Source of the DNA: a virus | Virus record (IMG/VR): IMGVR_UViG_3300025012_000146 | Coordinates: 1 to 47,020 of that record | Strand: one strand, 5' to 3' | Length of the DNA stretch: 47,020 nucleotides | Shown here: piece by piece, positions 24,507 through 31,979 of the stretch | Layout of the letters: every line of letters begins with the position of its first letter | Numbering within the stretch: position 1 is the stretch's first letter | Translations under genes and position numbers: made by a program | Notes under the pieces: generated by a model | Told to the model about the DNA's origin: nothing | Databases searched by the model: none | Seen by the model: the letters and a program-made list of their open reading frames with translations, nothing else

Positions 24507-26159
24507 TCACACAAACCTCGCCCCCTCCGGCTCCGTCTCCTTCCTCGGCTTGTAATCCCCCCTGAAATCAATATCCCCAATCTCAACTTTCTTCGGCGAC
24601 GCCAGCCATATATGCAGTTGAAACTTGATCGCCTGCGCCATCACCCGGTCATCGTAATTCTTCCCCTCCTCCGCCTGCGCCTTGCCATTTTTATCATACA
24701 CAAACGTCATGCACTCTTTGTAAAATTCCGCATCAAAGACCCCCTCCTGATCAGCCTTGACAATCTCCCGCAAATCCGCGCACATCGGATTGCGAGTCAG
24801 CTTGCTCGTGTTCCACCCCAATTTTACCGTCTCGAAATCCACGATCTGCGTATAATTCATCGCGTGCATCAACCGCAAGTAGGCCATGCTTTTTATCTTT
24901 TTCAAAACCGCAATGCCCTGGTTATTACTCTCTACCGCCATCCACGCATTATCGTACACTTTCGCAAAATGCACCAGCAGCAAGGCAAAAACATCCGTGT
25001 CGAATTTTCCATGAATCCAGCCCACGTCCTCCTTTGTCACCCGGTCGTAGATGTAGGCCGAGTCAAAATCCCCCTTCTCTAGTCCCTCCGCCACGTCCGC
25101 ACTGATGATATAGCGCAAATCGATCCACTTCTTAATGTGCTCCGCCTTCTTCCGAATCCATATCCTACCGCTGCTGCTTTCATAGAGCGTGATCTCATCC
25201 CCTTTCCGCTCGAAATCGTACCGGGCGATCTTTTCCTTTTTTTCTGTCAATTGCTGGTATTTCTTCGAGATCAATAAATTATCAAAGTAAGGATGCCCGG
25301 TGCTCAGGTAATCGATATCAAGCTCCTGGAAAACATCATCCCCTAATCTCTTACATTCCTCCAAATACCAGGCACTCAGCCAGACATTCTTCAACTCCGG
25401 GCGGCGTGGGTGCTCTCCCCTCCATTTGCCGGCCTGGTAAATTGGATGAATCGACCAATGCAAAGTCATAATGTCGATAGCGGTATTAAAGCGAATATCG
25501 GCAAACTTGCGCCCTATCCCGTGCGGCGTGCTCACCACTAGGCGACATTGACTACTTTGGCTTGTTGCCGTCCACGCCTCTTCATCCTTATGCTCCCAAA
25601 ACGCAAATTCATCCATGAAAATAGCCTTATACCGCCCCGACCTTGAGAAATTTATGTTGTTGCTCTCTCCGTGAATTGTGTTGTTGTTATCCGGATTGAT
25701 CAGCAGCATGTATTTATCATACTTCAATGGATCCCAGTTTTCCGGTAAAAACACCGGATGAAGTTGATACAGAGAATGCCGGATTTTCTGCATCATGGTG
25801 GATATTTCCCCTTTCTGGTCCACCTTCTCTTCTTTCTCGCTTCCCACCAGAAAATTGTTGCCACTCTCCTTCTGCAGCCAAAACCACAGAAAAATAACAT
25901 CGATAAACCAGGTAACCCCCATCGTCCGGCTTTTTTCAATCAATAAATCTTTGCCACTTTTTATATGATCTATAATGGAAAGTATATCCGAGATTTGATA
26001 AGAATAGAGAACAAAAGGAATCGTTGCGCTTGTCAACCCCATGGCATCCAATATTGATGGCCTGGGTTCATATATCCAGGCGTGCATTTCAAAAAACCGC
26101 AGTGGGTCCGATAGTGCCCAGTTTCGCTCGGCAATCTCTAAGACTGGGTTTCTTTTCAT
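24507..26159 (-). CDS. terL: Terminase large subunit
   Basis: The frame opens at 26276 but overlaps the small subunit by 100 nt. I choose ATG at 26159 (MKRNPVLEIAERN), 13 nt after that gene's stop. The 550-residue product has a Walker A variant IEKSRTMGVTW (about 75-84), Walker B FMDEFAFW (about 195), a coupling STPHGIG motif, and the nuclease acids in SADVAEGLEKGDFDSAYIYD, AVESNNQG and NYDDRVMAQA. ATPase and RNase H-like nuclease are therefore both intact. It packages DNA into the prohead through the portal encoded after the moron. Terminal redundancy of the assembly fits headful packaging but does not prove it. Confidence 0.95.
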   Translation of the reverse strand: MKRNPVLEIAERNWALSDPLRFFEMHAWIYEPRPSILDAMGLTSATIPFVLYSYQISDILSIIDHIKSGKDLLIEKSRTMGVTWFIDVIFLWFWLQKESGNNFLVGSEKEEKVDQKGEISTMMQKIRHSLYQLHPVFLPENWDPLKYDKYMLLINPDNNNTIHGESNNINFSRSGRYKAIFMDEFAFWEHKDEEAWTATSQSSQCRLVVSTPHGIGRKFADIRFNTAIDIMTLHWSIHPIYQAGKWRGEHPRRPELKNVWLSAWYLEECKRLGDDVFQELDIDYLSTGHPYFDNLLISKKYQQLTEKKEKIARYDFERKGDEITLYESSSGRIWIRKKAEHIKKWIDLRYIISADVAEGLEKGDFDSAYIYDRVTKEDVGWIHGKFDTDVFALLLVHFAKVYDNAWMAVESNNQGIAVLKKIKSMAYLRLMHAMNYTQIVDFETVKLGWNTSKLTRNPMCADLREIVKADQEGVFDAEFYKECMTFVYDKNGKAQAEEGKNYDDRVMAQAIKFQLHIWLASPKKVEIGDIDFRGDYKPRKETEPEGARFV

Positions 26160-26172
26160 CGCCGAATAGAGC

Positions 26173-26625
26173 TCAACTCTTCTTTTTTCGTTTTTCCGTA
26201 TTGCTTCGCCTGAATTCTTGTAGGCAATTCTCAACAATCTGCTCGAGTTTCTTCGGCTCATGTATTTCTGCCACATTTATAATTACTGTTTCCCCATCCG
26301 TCTTATTCGGGTCGTTGATCTGAATTTGAGTATTTCCTTTTTTCAGGTCGCCGCTGATATTAAAAGCCAGTGCCAATGTCTCATTCTCAACGATCGGTAT
26401 CGCCAGCTTCTTGGTTATCGCCCCAATCGCGTATAACCTCATGTTCGCCAGCAGTTTATTATTCACTTCATCAATCGTTTTGGCATGCGTTTTCTTCAAT
26501 TTGTAAAAATACTGCTCCGTTATCCCCAGCTCCTCTGCCAATTCCTTATTTGTCTTTGGCTTCCGCGCGAACGCATTGCCCATCACCGCGCTAATAAATT
26601 GAGTTTTTCTGATAGTCTTATCCAT
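26173..26625 (-). CDS. terS: Terminase small subunit
   Basis: The 150-residue product has an N-terminal helix-turn-helix (TNKELAEELGITEQYFYKLKK, residues 27-47), a helical oligomerisation region (NNKLLANMRLYAIGAITKKLAIPIVEN) and a charged C-terminus (EFRRSNTEKRKKKS) that could bind the large subunit. It lies immediately upstream of the large subunit. Base composition and size fit. It recognises the packaging site, which probably lies nearby but cannot be located by eye. Confidence 0.85.
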   Translation of the reverse strand: MDKTIRKTQFISAVMGNAFARKPKTNKELAEELGITEQYFYKLKKTHAKTIDEVNNKLLANMRLYAIGAITKKLAIPIVENETLALAFNISGDLKKGNTQIQINDPNKTDGETVIINVAEIHEPKKLEQIVENCLQEFRRSNTEKRKKKS

Positions 26626-26635
26626 TTTGCTTCTC

Positions 26636-26652
26636 AGCCTTAGCCTCAGCCT
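26636..26652. repeat. Hexanucleotide repeat (CAGCCTTAGCCT)
   Basis: Short member of the GCCTCA/GCCTTA family at the end of the 62-aa gene and in the leader of the small terminase gene. Confidence 0.75.
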
Positions 26653-26834
26653 TCTTTATAAACCCTTCTTCCTTCCTCAAATCTCCTCACATTCTCCGGC
26701 TCTACCAATATCTCCCTCCCTACCTTGATCGGCTTTAATATCCCCTCATATCGCTTGATTATGTTTCGCACCGTCTTTAAGCTTTCCTTTTTCCAGCGTT
26801 TCCCCAATTCCTTTGTAGTCAGTAATTCGTCCAA
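26646..26834 (-). CDS. Excisionase-like winged helix protein
   Basis: Residues 1-55 (LLTTKELGKRWKKESLKTVRNIIKRYEG, then IKVGREILVEPENVRRFEEG) match the MerR/AlpA-like helix-turn-helix of excisionases, with the typical wing and PENVRRF end. At 62 residues it is complete. It lies two genes downstream of the short tyrosine recombinase, so it may direct that enzyme or act as a regulator before the terminase genes. Confidence in the DNA-binding fold is high and in the role low. Confidence 0.7.
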   Translation of the reverse strand: MDELLTTKELGKRWKKESLKTVRNIIKRYEGILKPIKVGREILVEPENVRRFEEGRRVYKEG

Positions 26835-26837
26835 TGC

Positions 26838-27023
26838 TCACTTCATCAATTTATCATAAATATCATTCAGCCACTTGCTCATATCCTCTGTCAATTCTGT
26901 GAATTGATTCTCATATATCTCTTCCAAAAATCGGCTTTCCTTTTCCTCTAAAAATTCATTCCTACAAAGGAAAATTTTCATCGCCATTTCTCTTGCATCT
27001 TTTATCGGTATACAACCTCTCAT
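26838..27023 (-). CDS. Unknown 61-aa helical protein
   Basis: The charged, helical product (EFLEEKESRFLEEIYENQFTELTEDM) has no recognisable motif. It lies 3 nt before the excisionase-like gene and just after an intergenic repeat that follows the recombinase. A start at a later Met (MAMKIFLC) is possible. Confidence 0.55.
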   Translation of the reverse strand: MRGCIPIKDAREMAMKIFLCRNEFLEEKESRFLEEIYENQFTELTEDMSKWLNDIYDKLMK

Positions 27024-27024
27024 T

Positions 27025-27063
27025 CGTGTTCCTTCGCGTCTTTGTGTCTTGGTGGCTGAATAG
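27025..27063. repeat. Dispersed intergenic repeat, full copy
   Basis: Second full copy of the family described at 24453-24490, between the recombinase stop (27074) and the 61-aa gene. Confidence 0.75.
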
Positions 27064-27073
27064 TTACTTTATC

Positions 27074-27727
27074 TTAAATCTTGAACCGAAAATCGTCATT
27101 CGTTAATCTTAAATTACAAATAGCCATTACTGCTTTTTCAATATCCTCTTTCGAAAATGGCAAATATTGATCAGTGCTTTTAATATCCTGATGTCCAAGT
27201 GCTTTACTTGTCAACCGAAAAGCATCCACCGGCTCGCCGGCCGCAACTCTGCTCAGATTATATAAATAAATCTTGATTGCAAACGTCTTGCGCATACAGT
27301 GCGTTCCAAGTTTTCCTTTCAGTTCCCCGCCCTCGAATACTTCATGCAGGATAACCCACGCCCTCTCTTTGGTAATCGCCCGCGCGCCTCTCATCGACTT
27401 GAAAATAAAATCATCCTTGTGCACAATATCTCTTTGCTCCAACTCCTGCAGCCATGGTGCTAAAGCCTTTTTCGATAATTCGTTCAAAAACATCGACCTG
27501 CTTTCTATCTTGCCCTTCGTGTTCCGTTTCCAAACCGTGATCTCCGAGGTGATCTTGCCGTCCTTCTCGATCACATCCCCCAACCTCAACGACAACAATT
27601 CCGACACCCGGAATCCCGTATTGATCCCGATGAGAAACAGTGCTCTATTCCTTGCCCGGAACCTCCCGCTAAAACACGCCAGACATCTCTCCACCTCTTT
27701 GTCTGTCAATGGCCGAGATCCCTTCAT
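27074..27727 (-). CDS. Short tyrosine recombinase (second recombinase)
   Basis: The frame opens at a TTG at 27760, but ATG at 27727, five bases after the stop of the 57-aa gene, is preferred. The 217 residues consist of the catalytic domain only: Arg in GFRVSELLSLR, Lys region with KRNTKGKIESRSMFL, HCMRKTFA (His-x-x-Arg), LGHQD and the Tyr nucleophile in DQYLPF. The N-terminal core-binding (SAM-like) domain of ordinary integrases is almost entirely missing, as in FimB-type inversion enzymes or short resolvases. It lies in the lytic operon, far from attP, so a role in dimer resolution, DNA inversion or the adjacent 145-bp element is possible. Confidence 0.88.
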   Translation of the reverse strand: MKGSRPLTDKEVERCLACFSGRFRARNRALFLIGINTGFRVSELLSLRLGDVIEKDGKITSEITVWKRNTKGKIESRSMFLNELSKKALAPWLQELEQRDIVHKDDFIFKSMRGARAITKERAWVILHEVFEGGELKGKLGTHCMRKTFAIKIYLYNLSRVAAGEPVDAFRLTSKALGHQDIKSTDQYLPFSKEDIEKAVMAICNLRLTNDDFRFKI

Positions 27728-27731
27728 GGCA

Positions 27732-27905
27732 TTATTCTCGTAATTTACTCTGTAATTCAAAAATCATTTTTCGCTTTTCTTCTCTGAGCATGCGATGAAA
27801 ATGCTCTTCGATTTTGAAATTATGTTCCTGGAAAAATGTGATTTTATTATACAAATCCTCGTCATCTTTCTCCCATTTTTTAACCAAATTCCACAAATCT
27901 TTCAT
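27732..27905 (-). CDS. Small 57-aa helical protein
   Basis: A minus-strand frame from ATG at 27905 encodes MKDLWNLVKKWEKDDEDL, a charged helical product ending in KMIFELQSKLRE, with a weak AGGATGG upstream. Its stop is followed at once by the recombinase ATG, so the two are probably translated together. No family is recognised. It could be a small accessory protein of the recombinase. Confidence 0.6.
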   Translation of the reverse strand: MKDLWNLVKKWEKDDEDLYNKITFFQEHNFKIEEHFHRMLREEKRKMIFELQSKLRE

Positions 27906-27943
27906 TTTTCAATTCCATCCTATGTTAAGCCGTATATAAACTT

Positions 27944-28088
27944 GTTATGTGGCTTTGTGGCGGTTTTGTGTATGGTTTTCAGCTTGCGCCTGGTGGACGA
28001 CTGCGCTCCGACATCCCGTATGCATCCGTACTGCCACCGCCAACGCTTTTCGCCCAGCAACCATGCTACTATTTTTAAGCCACATAAC
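27944..28088. repeat. 145-bp element bounded by perfect 12-bp inverted repeats
   Basis: GTTATGTGGCTT (27944-27955) and AAGCCACATAAC (28077-28088) are perfect inverted repeats around a 121-bp core that is more GC-rich than its flanks and has internal pairing options (ATGGTT/AACCAT, GGTGG/CCACC). The right arm ends one base before the stop of the 117-aa gene. No gene lies inside. It may be a structured RNA, an invertible segment, or a small mobile repeat. Confidence 0.75.
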
Positions 28089-28442
28089 TCATCTATTCCT
28101 GAGAAATTCGATCTCTTTTTTTAATGCACCATTTTCATTGGTTAATCTGAACATCTCACAATCATAGTGCGTTTTTAGCCAATTGATAAATATTTCTGCC
28201 CCCTCGCTTAACGGTATGTCGGATTCTACTTTTAATGTATCCCCCGTAAAATCAAGGGTTAAACAGTTTAAAGAATCATTGCAAAACGTAAACCGATAAG
28301 ATAAAGCAAAAGTATCAACCGCAATAGAGATTTCCCCATCACAAGTAATATCTTCTCCTTCTTCGGCCCGATCAGAATTTAATAAAACAAAACCAATGAG
28401 CGAAAAGATAATAGCAATGAGTAATAATGCTAAAAATTTCAT
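28089..28442 (-). CDS. Membrane-anchored 117-aa protein
   Basis: Residues 3-22 (FLALLLIAIIFSLIGFVLLN) form an N-terminal TM or uncleaved signal; the rest is a periplasmic-type beta domain with three cysteines (ITCDGEISIAV, RFTFCNDSLNCLTLDF) and a coiled C-terminus. It overlaps the upstream gene stop by 4 nt, in the replication operon. A host-membrane effector (exclusion or envelope factor) is conceivable. No family is recognised. Confidence 0.65.
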   Translation of the reverse strand: MKFLALLLIAIIFSLIGFVLLNSDRAEEGEDITCDGEISIAVDTFALSYRFTFCNDSLNCLTLDFTGDTLKVESDIPLSEGAEIFINWLKTHYDCEMFRLTNENGALKKEIEFLRNR

Positions 28443-28783
28443 TTAGACAACTCCTTTTCTCTATAGGTATCACTCCTCCGATCCCCCCCTGTCGGAAACC
28501 TCAATCCCATATCCTTCGCCCTCTTGTAAATGTATTTCTTCCCAATCTTTAATTTCGCTTCCATTTCTGCCGCCCCAATTATCCGGTAATTTTCCCGGAT
28601 GTAAAGCCGGATGCAATGCTCCCTCCGCGCCTTGAAATCAATCCCTTCCTCCTTTAACCTCAGCCGCAATGAATGCAGCGATACTCCTGTATCCGCCGCC
28701 AGACTCGATTCCGTGTGCTCGAGCAAATACTCGTTTATCTTCTCGATCACCCCATCCAACCTGCTTTCCAATTCTTCTGTCAC
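28439..28783 (-). CDS. Double helix-turn-helix protein (114 aa)
   Basis: Two helix-turn-helix-like segments are visible: SSLAADTGVSLHSLRLRLKEEG (residues 25-46) and AEMEAKLKIGKKYIYKRAKDMG (73-94). Overlaps of 4 nt on both sides link it to the nuclease and membrane genes. A DNA-binding regulator of late genes or replication is inferred. Confidence 0.6.
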   Translation of the reverse strand: MTEELESRLDGVIEKINEYLLEHTESSLAADTGVSLHSLRLRLKEEGIDFKARREHCIRLYIRENYRIIGAAEMEAKLKIGKKYIYKRAKDMGLRFPTGGDRRSDTYREKELSK

Positions 28784-29112
28784 TTTATTCCTCCTGATAT
28801 GAGAGGTTCGATCTGCTCCATCAACGAAGCCGTTGCCTTGCCATTGTTAAGCATGTCCCTGGTATAGCGAAATATCCTCCAGCCCATCACCACGCCGGCG
28901 TTGTACTTTTCACAATCAGCCGCGTACCCTCCCGGTCGATTGTGCCGGCCCCGGCTCCATGTCCCGCCCTCGATCTCTACTGCAATTTTCTTCTTCGGCC
29001 AGGCAAAGTCGAATCGCCATTTCCGTTCTTTGTCGAACCGGTACTCCTGCTCCGGCTCAGGCAATCCCAATGCCATACATCTCATTAAAAATATATTCTC
29101 GAGATTCGTCAT
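28780..29112 (-). CDS. PD-(D/E)XK phage endonuclease (resolvase-like)
   Basis: The 110-residue protein has an N-terminal helix with Glu (LENIFLMRCMALGLPEPEQEYRF), the core WRFDFAWPKKKIAVEIEGG with catalytic Asp, Glu-x-Glu and Gly-Gly, then W..GRHNRPGGYAADCEKYN and a final helix with RYTRDML. This is the typical small phage nuclease of the VSR/DUF559-like superfamily, often proposed as a Holliday-junction resolvase for recombination and packaging. It is encoded between the helicase loader and an HTH gene. Confidence 0.8.
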   Translation of the reverse strand: MTNLENIFLMRCMALGLPEPEQEYRFDKERKWRFDFAWPKKKIAVEIEGGTWSRGRHNRPGGYAADCEKYNAGVVMGWRIFRYTRDMLNNGKATASLMEQIEPLISGGIK

Positions 29113-29873
29113 TTCTCCGCCTCAGCCCTATCCTTCACTCTATAACTGCCCGGCCGCATTTTCACTGCGATCGCCTTCTCCGCAATCCGGTCCACCACCG
29201 CCCCGTCAACTCGCCTGCTCAACACCTCACTACTGTAATTTGTCGTGAAAATAGTCGGCAGACTTTTATTATATCGACTGTTTACGATGAAAAAAATCCC
29301 CTCCAGATCCCAATCACTTAATTTCCCCCTGCCGAATTCATCCATAACTAATAAATTACAATTTGCCACTATTTCTAAAGACTTCCATTTATTATGATTT
29401 TTAATAATTTGAAACATCTCCACCACACTCTGTTGTATACAAAAAGTCCCCCGGGGCATAATCTCATTCACGATGGCCGCAGCAAGATGGGTCTTGCCCG
29501 TTCCCCATGGGCCTTTCACTATCATCCACTGCCCTTTCTTTCTATTTTCTTCCCAATTATCCGCATAATTCCACATTGCCGCGAAAGCTTCCGGCTGCCG
29601 CTCCTTTTCAAAATTTGCAAAGGTCATCCGCTTGAACTCCGGCAGCAAAACACTTCTACTGATCTCCACGTCCAGGGCCGCTTTCCTTTGTTTGCATGTG
29701 CATGCGGCCCAACTCCCAACCCGTTGAAAAAACTCCCCTTCGATTATCCAATCTAGCACTATAGCGGCTTTCCCACAATCCTGGCAGGCCTCGCCTCCGG
29801 CCCATTGCCGAACACCAGTAAATGCTTCATCAGAATAATCCTTTATGCTCATCCCTTCCTTCATGGCATCCAT
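29109..29873 (-). CDS. DnaC-like helicase loader ATPase
   Basis: Walker A GPWGTGKTHLAAAI (residues about 125-138), Walker B LLVMDEFGRG, a sensor TIFTTNYSSEVL and an Arg-finger-like RVDGAVVDRI define an AAA+ loader of the DnaC/IstB group. The N-terminal part holds CQDC and CTC, a zinc-binding site as in phage DnaC-type loaders. It follows the replication initiator (44-nt overlap if the first ATG is used; a later ATG at 29852 has a better GAAGGAAGGG site). It probably delivers the host replicative helicase to the phage origin, since no phage helicase or polymerase is encoded here. Confidence 0.85.
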   Translation of the reverse strand: MDAMKEGMSIKDYSDEAFTGVRQWAGGEACQDCGKAAIVLDWIIEGEFFQRVGSWAACTCKQRKAALDVEISRSVLLPEFKRMTFANFEKERQPEAFAAMWNYADNWEENRKKGQWMIVKGPWGTGKTHLAAAIVNEIMPRGTFCIQQSVVEMFQIIKNHNKWKSLEIVANCNLLVMDEFGRGKLSDWDLEGIFFIVNSRYNKSLPTIFTTNYSSEVLSRRVDGAVVDRIAEKAIAVKMRPGSYRVKDRAEAEK

Positions 29874-30798
29874 CTTCGCCCTTTCCGTTTTTGCCGTTTT
29901 TGCGACCAGCCAAATCCCGGATTCGCGCTACGGCTCGTTCACCGGCTTTGCCCAGATCGAAGAAGTAATACAAACTCACTTGGTTCGTATCTGTCAGGAA
30001 TTCATCCGCTTCCGCCTGCTCTTTCGCCTTGACGATGCTCTCAGCATCGAGCTGCTGCCGCACCTTCGCGATCACGTCCAGCAGCAACAGCCGGTCGTCC
30101 GGCGGCGGGTCCCGCTTGAAATCATCGCCGAGCTGGTCATCCCAGTCCGAGAAAAGCAGTGCCGTTTCCAATACCGGATTCATCAGCCCGCTCAATTTGA
30201 GATTCTTCCACCTGATAAAATTATTTTTCTCCTTTTTCTTTAAAGAACCTTTACTAGAAATATCTAGAGTAGAGTAGAGTAGAGTAGAGGAAACCCCTTC
30301 GTTATCCGCAGAAACTATACTTTTATTTTCAGAAACCACAGTTTCAGCTTTGTTTCTGCTTGTTTCATCAGCAGTAACAACCATTTCATCCTCGTTTCTG
30401 CTGTCACTATCTGCAAAATCAATAATCCCTTGTTTTTTATCATATCGCTGCCGCATTTTCACTCTTTTCTCCACCAATCCATTCATCTGCTCGATCAGCC
30501 AGGGACTACTTAAATAACCCTCTTTTAAAACCAAAGCGCCGATTTCCTCTCTCATCGCCTCGATCAGTATCTCACAGAATCGTTGCACTTCAAGACCCAC
30601 CATCCTTGCCAGTGTCACTTTTAAAATATCATTATATTTCACCCTGAAAAATTCGGATTCCGTCAGAATTTCAAGCATCCGAAAATAAAACATAAAACCA
30701 TCCGAGCCAAACAAGCCTGTCAAATAACTGCACTCCGCTCCTCGTGACAAGCTTACCGAATGCTTGAAAAATTGCGCGTTATTAGCTCTGGGTCTCAT
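29830..30798 (-). CDS. Replication initiator with Lin1244/DnaD-like N-terminus
   Basis: Residues 10-105 (FKHSVSLSRGAECSYLTGLFGSDGFMFYFRMLEIL, then SSPWLIEQMNGLVEKR) match the DUF4373 or Lin1244/Lin1753-type N-terminal domain of phage replication proteins. The middle is Ser/Asp/Glu-rich and low complexity, and it contains the AGAGT pentamer tract. The C-terminal 100 residues are helical. With the helicase loader downstream it forms an initiator-loader pair; the origin may lie within this gene, as in lambdoid phages. The start overlaps the methyltransferase stop by 4 nt. Confidence 0.75.
   Translation of the reverse strand: MRPRANNAQFFKHSVSLSRGAECSYLTGLFGSDGFMFYFRMLEILTESEFFRVKYNDILKVTLARMVGLEVQRFCEILIEAMREEIGALVLKEGYLSSPWLIEQMNGLVEKRVKMRQRYDKKQGIIDFADSDSRNEDEMVVTADETSRNKAETVVSENKSIVSADNEGVSSTLLYSTLDISSKGSLKKKEKNNFIRWKNLKLSGLMNPVLETALLFSDWDDQLGDDFKRDPPPDDRLLLLDVIAKVRQQLDAESIVKAKEQAEADEFLTDTNQVSLYYFFDLGKAGERAVARIRDLAGRKNGKNGKGEDGCHEGRDEHKGLF
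30266..30290. repeat. Pentanucleotide tandem repeat in the initiator gene
   Basis: Four AGAGT units followed by AGAGG (five in total) lie in frame-breaking period within the Ser/Thr-rich linker (encoded peptide SSTLLYSTL). A change of one unit would shift the frame; alternatively these are iterons. Confidence 0.8.
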
Positions 30799-31979
30799 AT
30801 TCCTTCTTCCTCAATGGTTTTAATCGCCGCCATAATGACCATAGCCACCTGCGGCACGATGGCATTCCCGATCGCGCTGATTCGCTTTCTTCGATCTCTG
30901 TCCATCCCAGCGGAAATCCCATCATCCACTCGGCAAAATTGCTCGACAGCCTGTAACCAGGAAATCTTCCAATAGTTTCGTTCAGCGGTATTGAACTCCT
31001 CTCCCAGGTCCGTTCCCCGCATTTCTCCGAGCGGTGATCCCGCCCTGTCAAAGTTGGTATCAATGACTCTACACTCAGTCTCCATTTTCCCTTTCTTCCG
31101 CCCTTGCCACCACGATTCGATCCATACCTTTTTGCCGTTAAGGTAGGCAATAAAATATCTCCAAACTCCAGCGCTGCTATCTTGCTGTTGAGATCTATTG
31201 TCCACCGCTTTTTCATTTTTCTTTGAAAGTTCCCCGATTCTGGTAAATCCGGACTCCGGTAATCCCGACTGTTTAAGGTTGGCAGTAGATTCAATAAATT
31301 TATCACTTCTTGCGGATTTGGTCTTTTCCCTTTGCAGAATTTCTTCGATCTCCCTTTCGTTGCTATCCCAGCGATCAGAGTACCCAGCAATGTCCTGCTC
31401 AGCACACTTTCCAGATTGTTGAATTTGTCCTTTGCTCGATTTATTAATAAATCCCCCGTTAACTTGCTGCGCATCGTAGGCAACAATCCAAACTCTATTT
31501 CTCCGGTGCGGGGCACCGATACTGCAAGCTGGTATAATGAACGTTTCGCAGGTGTAAACCGAATCTTCCATGCAAGAAAGCACATCGTCGAGCACCATAT
31601 TGATGATCCCAGGAACATTCTCGACAATAATCCATCGCGGCCGTACCTCGGTGATGATGCGATACATTTCATCCCAGAGTGCACGGTCATCCGCCGCGCC
31701 TCGTCGCTTCCCGGCAAGACTGTAAGGCTGGCAAGGGAATCCGCCGGTAATAAGGTCAATTGCTCCGAATCTTTCCTTGATCTCGTTTCCATCTAAGCTT
31801 CTTATATCCTCATGTATCGCCACATTCGGCCAGTGCTTTTTTAAGACTTTCCGGCAAAACGAATCTATTTCACACATCCCTACGATTTCTAATTCATCCC
31901 CCCATACCTCTTGTGCGGCATATTCGAACCCTCCAATCCCTGCAAATAACCCATACATTTTCCATTTTCTACTTTTCAT
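30795..31979 (-). CDS. DNA (cytosine-5) methyltransferase, orphan
   Basis: I start at ATG 31979 (MKSRKWKMYGLFAGIGG), overlapping the preceding stop by 11 nt; the frame opens at 32024. All core motifs are intact: I LFAGIGGFEYA, IV GGFPCQPYS with the catalytic Cys, VI VENVPG, VIII GAPHRRNRVWIV, a variable region with target-recognition sequence, and X SAIGNAIVPQV. No restriction enzyme gene is seen beside it, so it is likely to protect phage DNA or modulate gene expression. It is followed directly by the replication initiator. Confidence 0.93.
   Translation of the reverse strand: MKSRKWKMYGLFAGIGGFEYAAQEVWGDELEIVGMCEIDSFCRKVLKKHWPNVAIHEDIRSLDGNEIKERFGAIDLITGGFPCQPYSLAGKRRGAADDRALWDEMYRIITEVRPRWIIVENVPGIINMVLDDVLSCMEDSVYTCETFIIPACSIGAPHRRNRVWIVAYDAQQVNGGFINKSSKGQIQQSGKCAEQDIAGYSDRWDSNEREIEEILQREKTKSARSDKFIESTANLKQSGLPESGFTRIGELSKKNEKAVDNRSQQQDSSAGVWRYFIAYLNGKKVWIESWWQGRKKGKMETECRVIDTNFDRAGSPLGEMRGTDLGEEFNTAERNYWKISWLQAVEQFCRVDDGISAGMDRDRRKRISAIGNAIVPQVAMVIMAAIKTIEEEGI

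Noticed and set aside
27944-28088. Integron attC site
   Set aside because: Length and palindromy fit, but the GTT and AAC ends are in the opposite polarity to attC (RYYYAAC to GTTRRRY), and no cassette or integron integrase is present.
30782-31792. 336-codon minus-strand ORF
   Set aside because: It lies in another frame of the 5mC methyltransferase, whose complete motif set shows the true frame.
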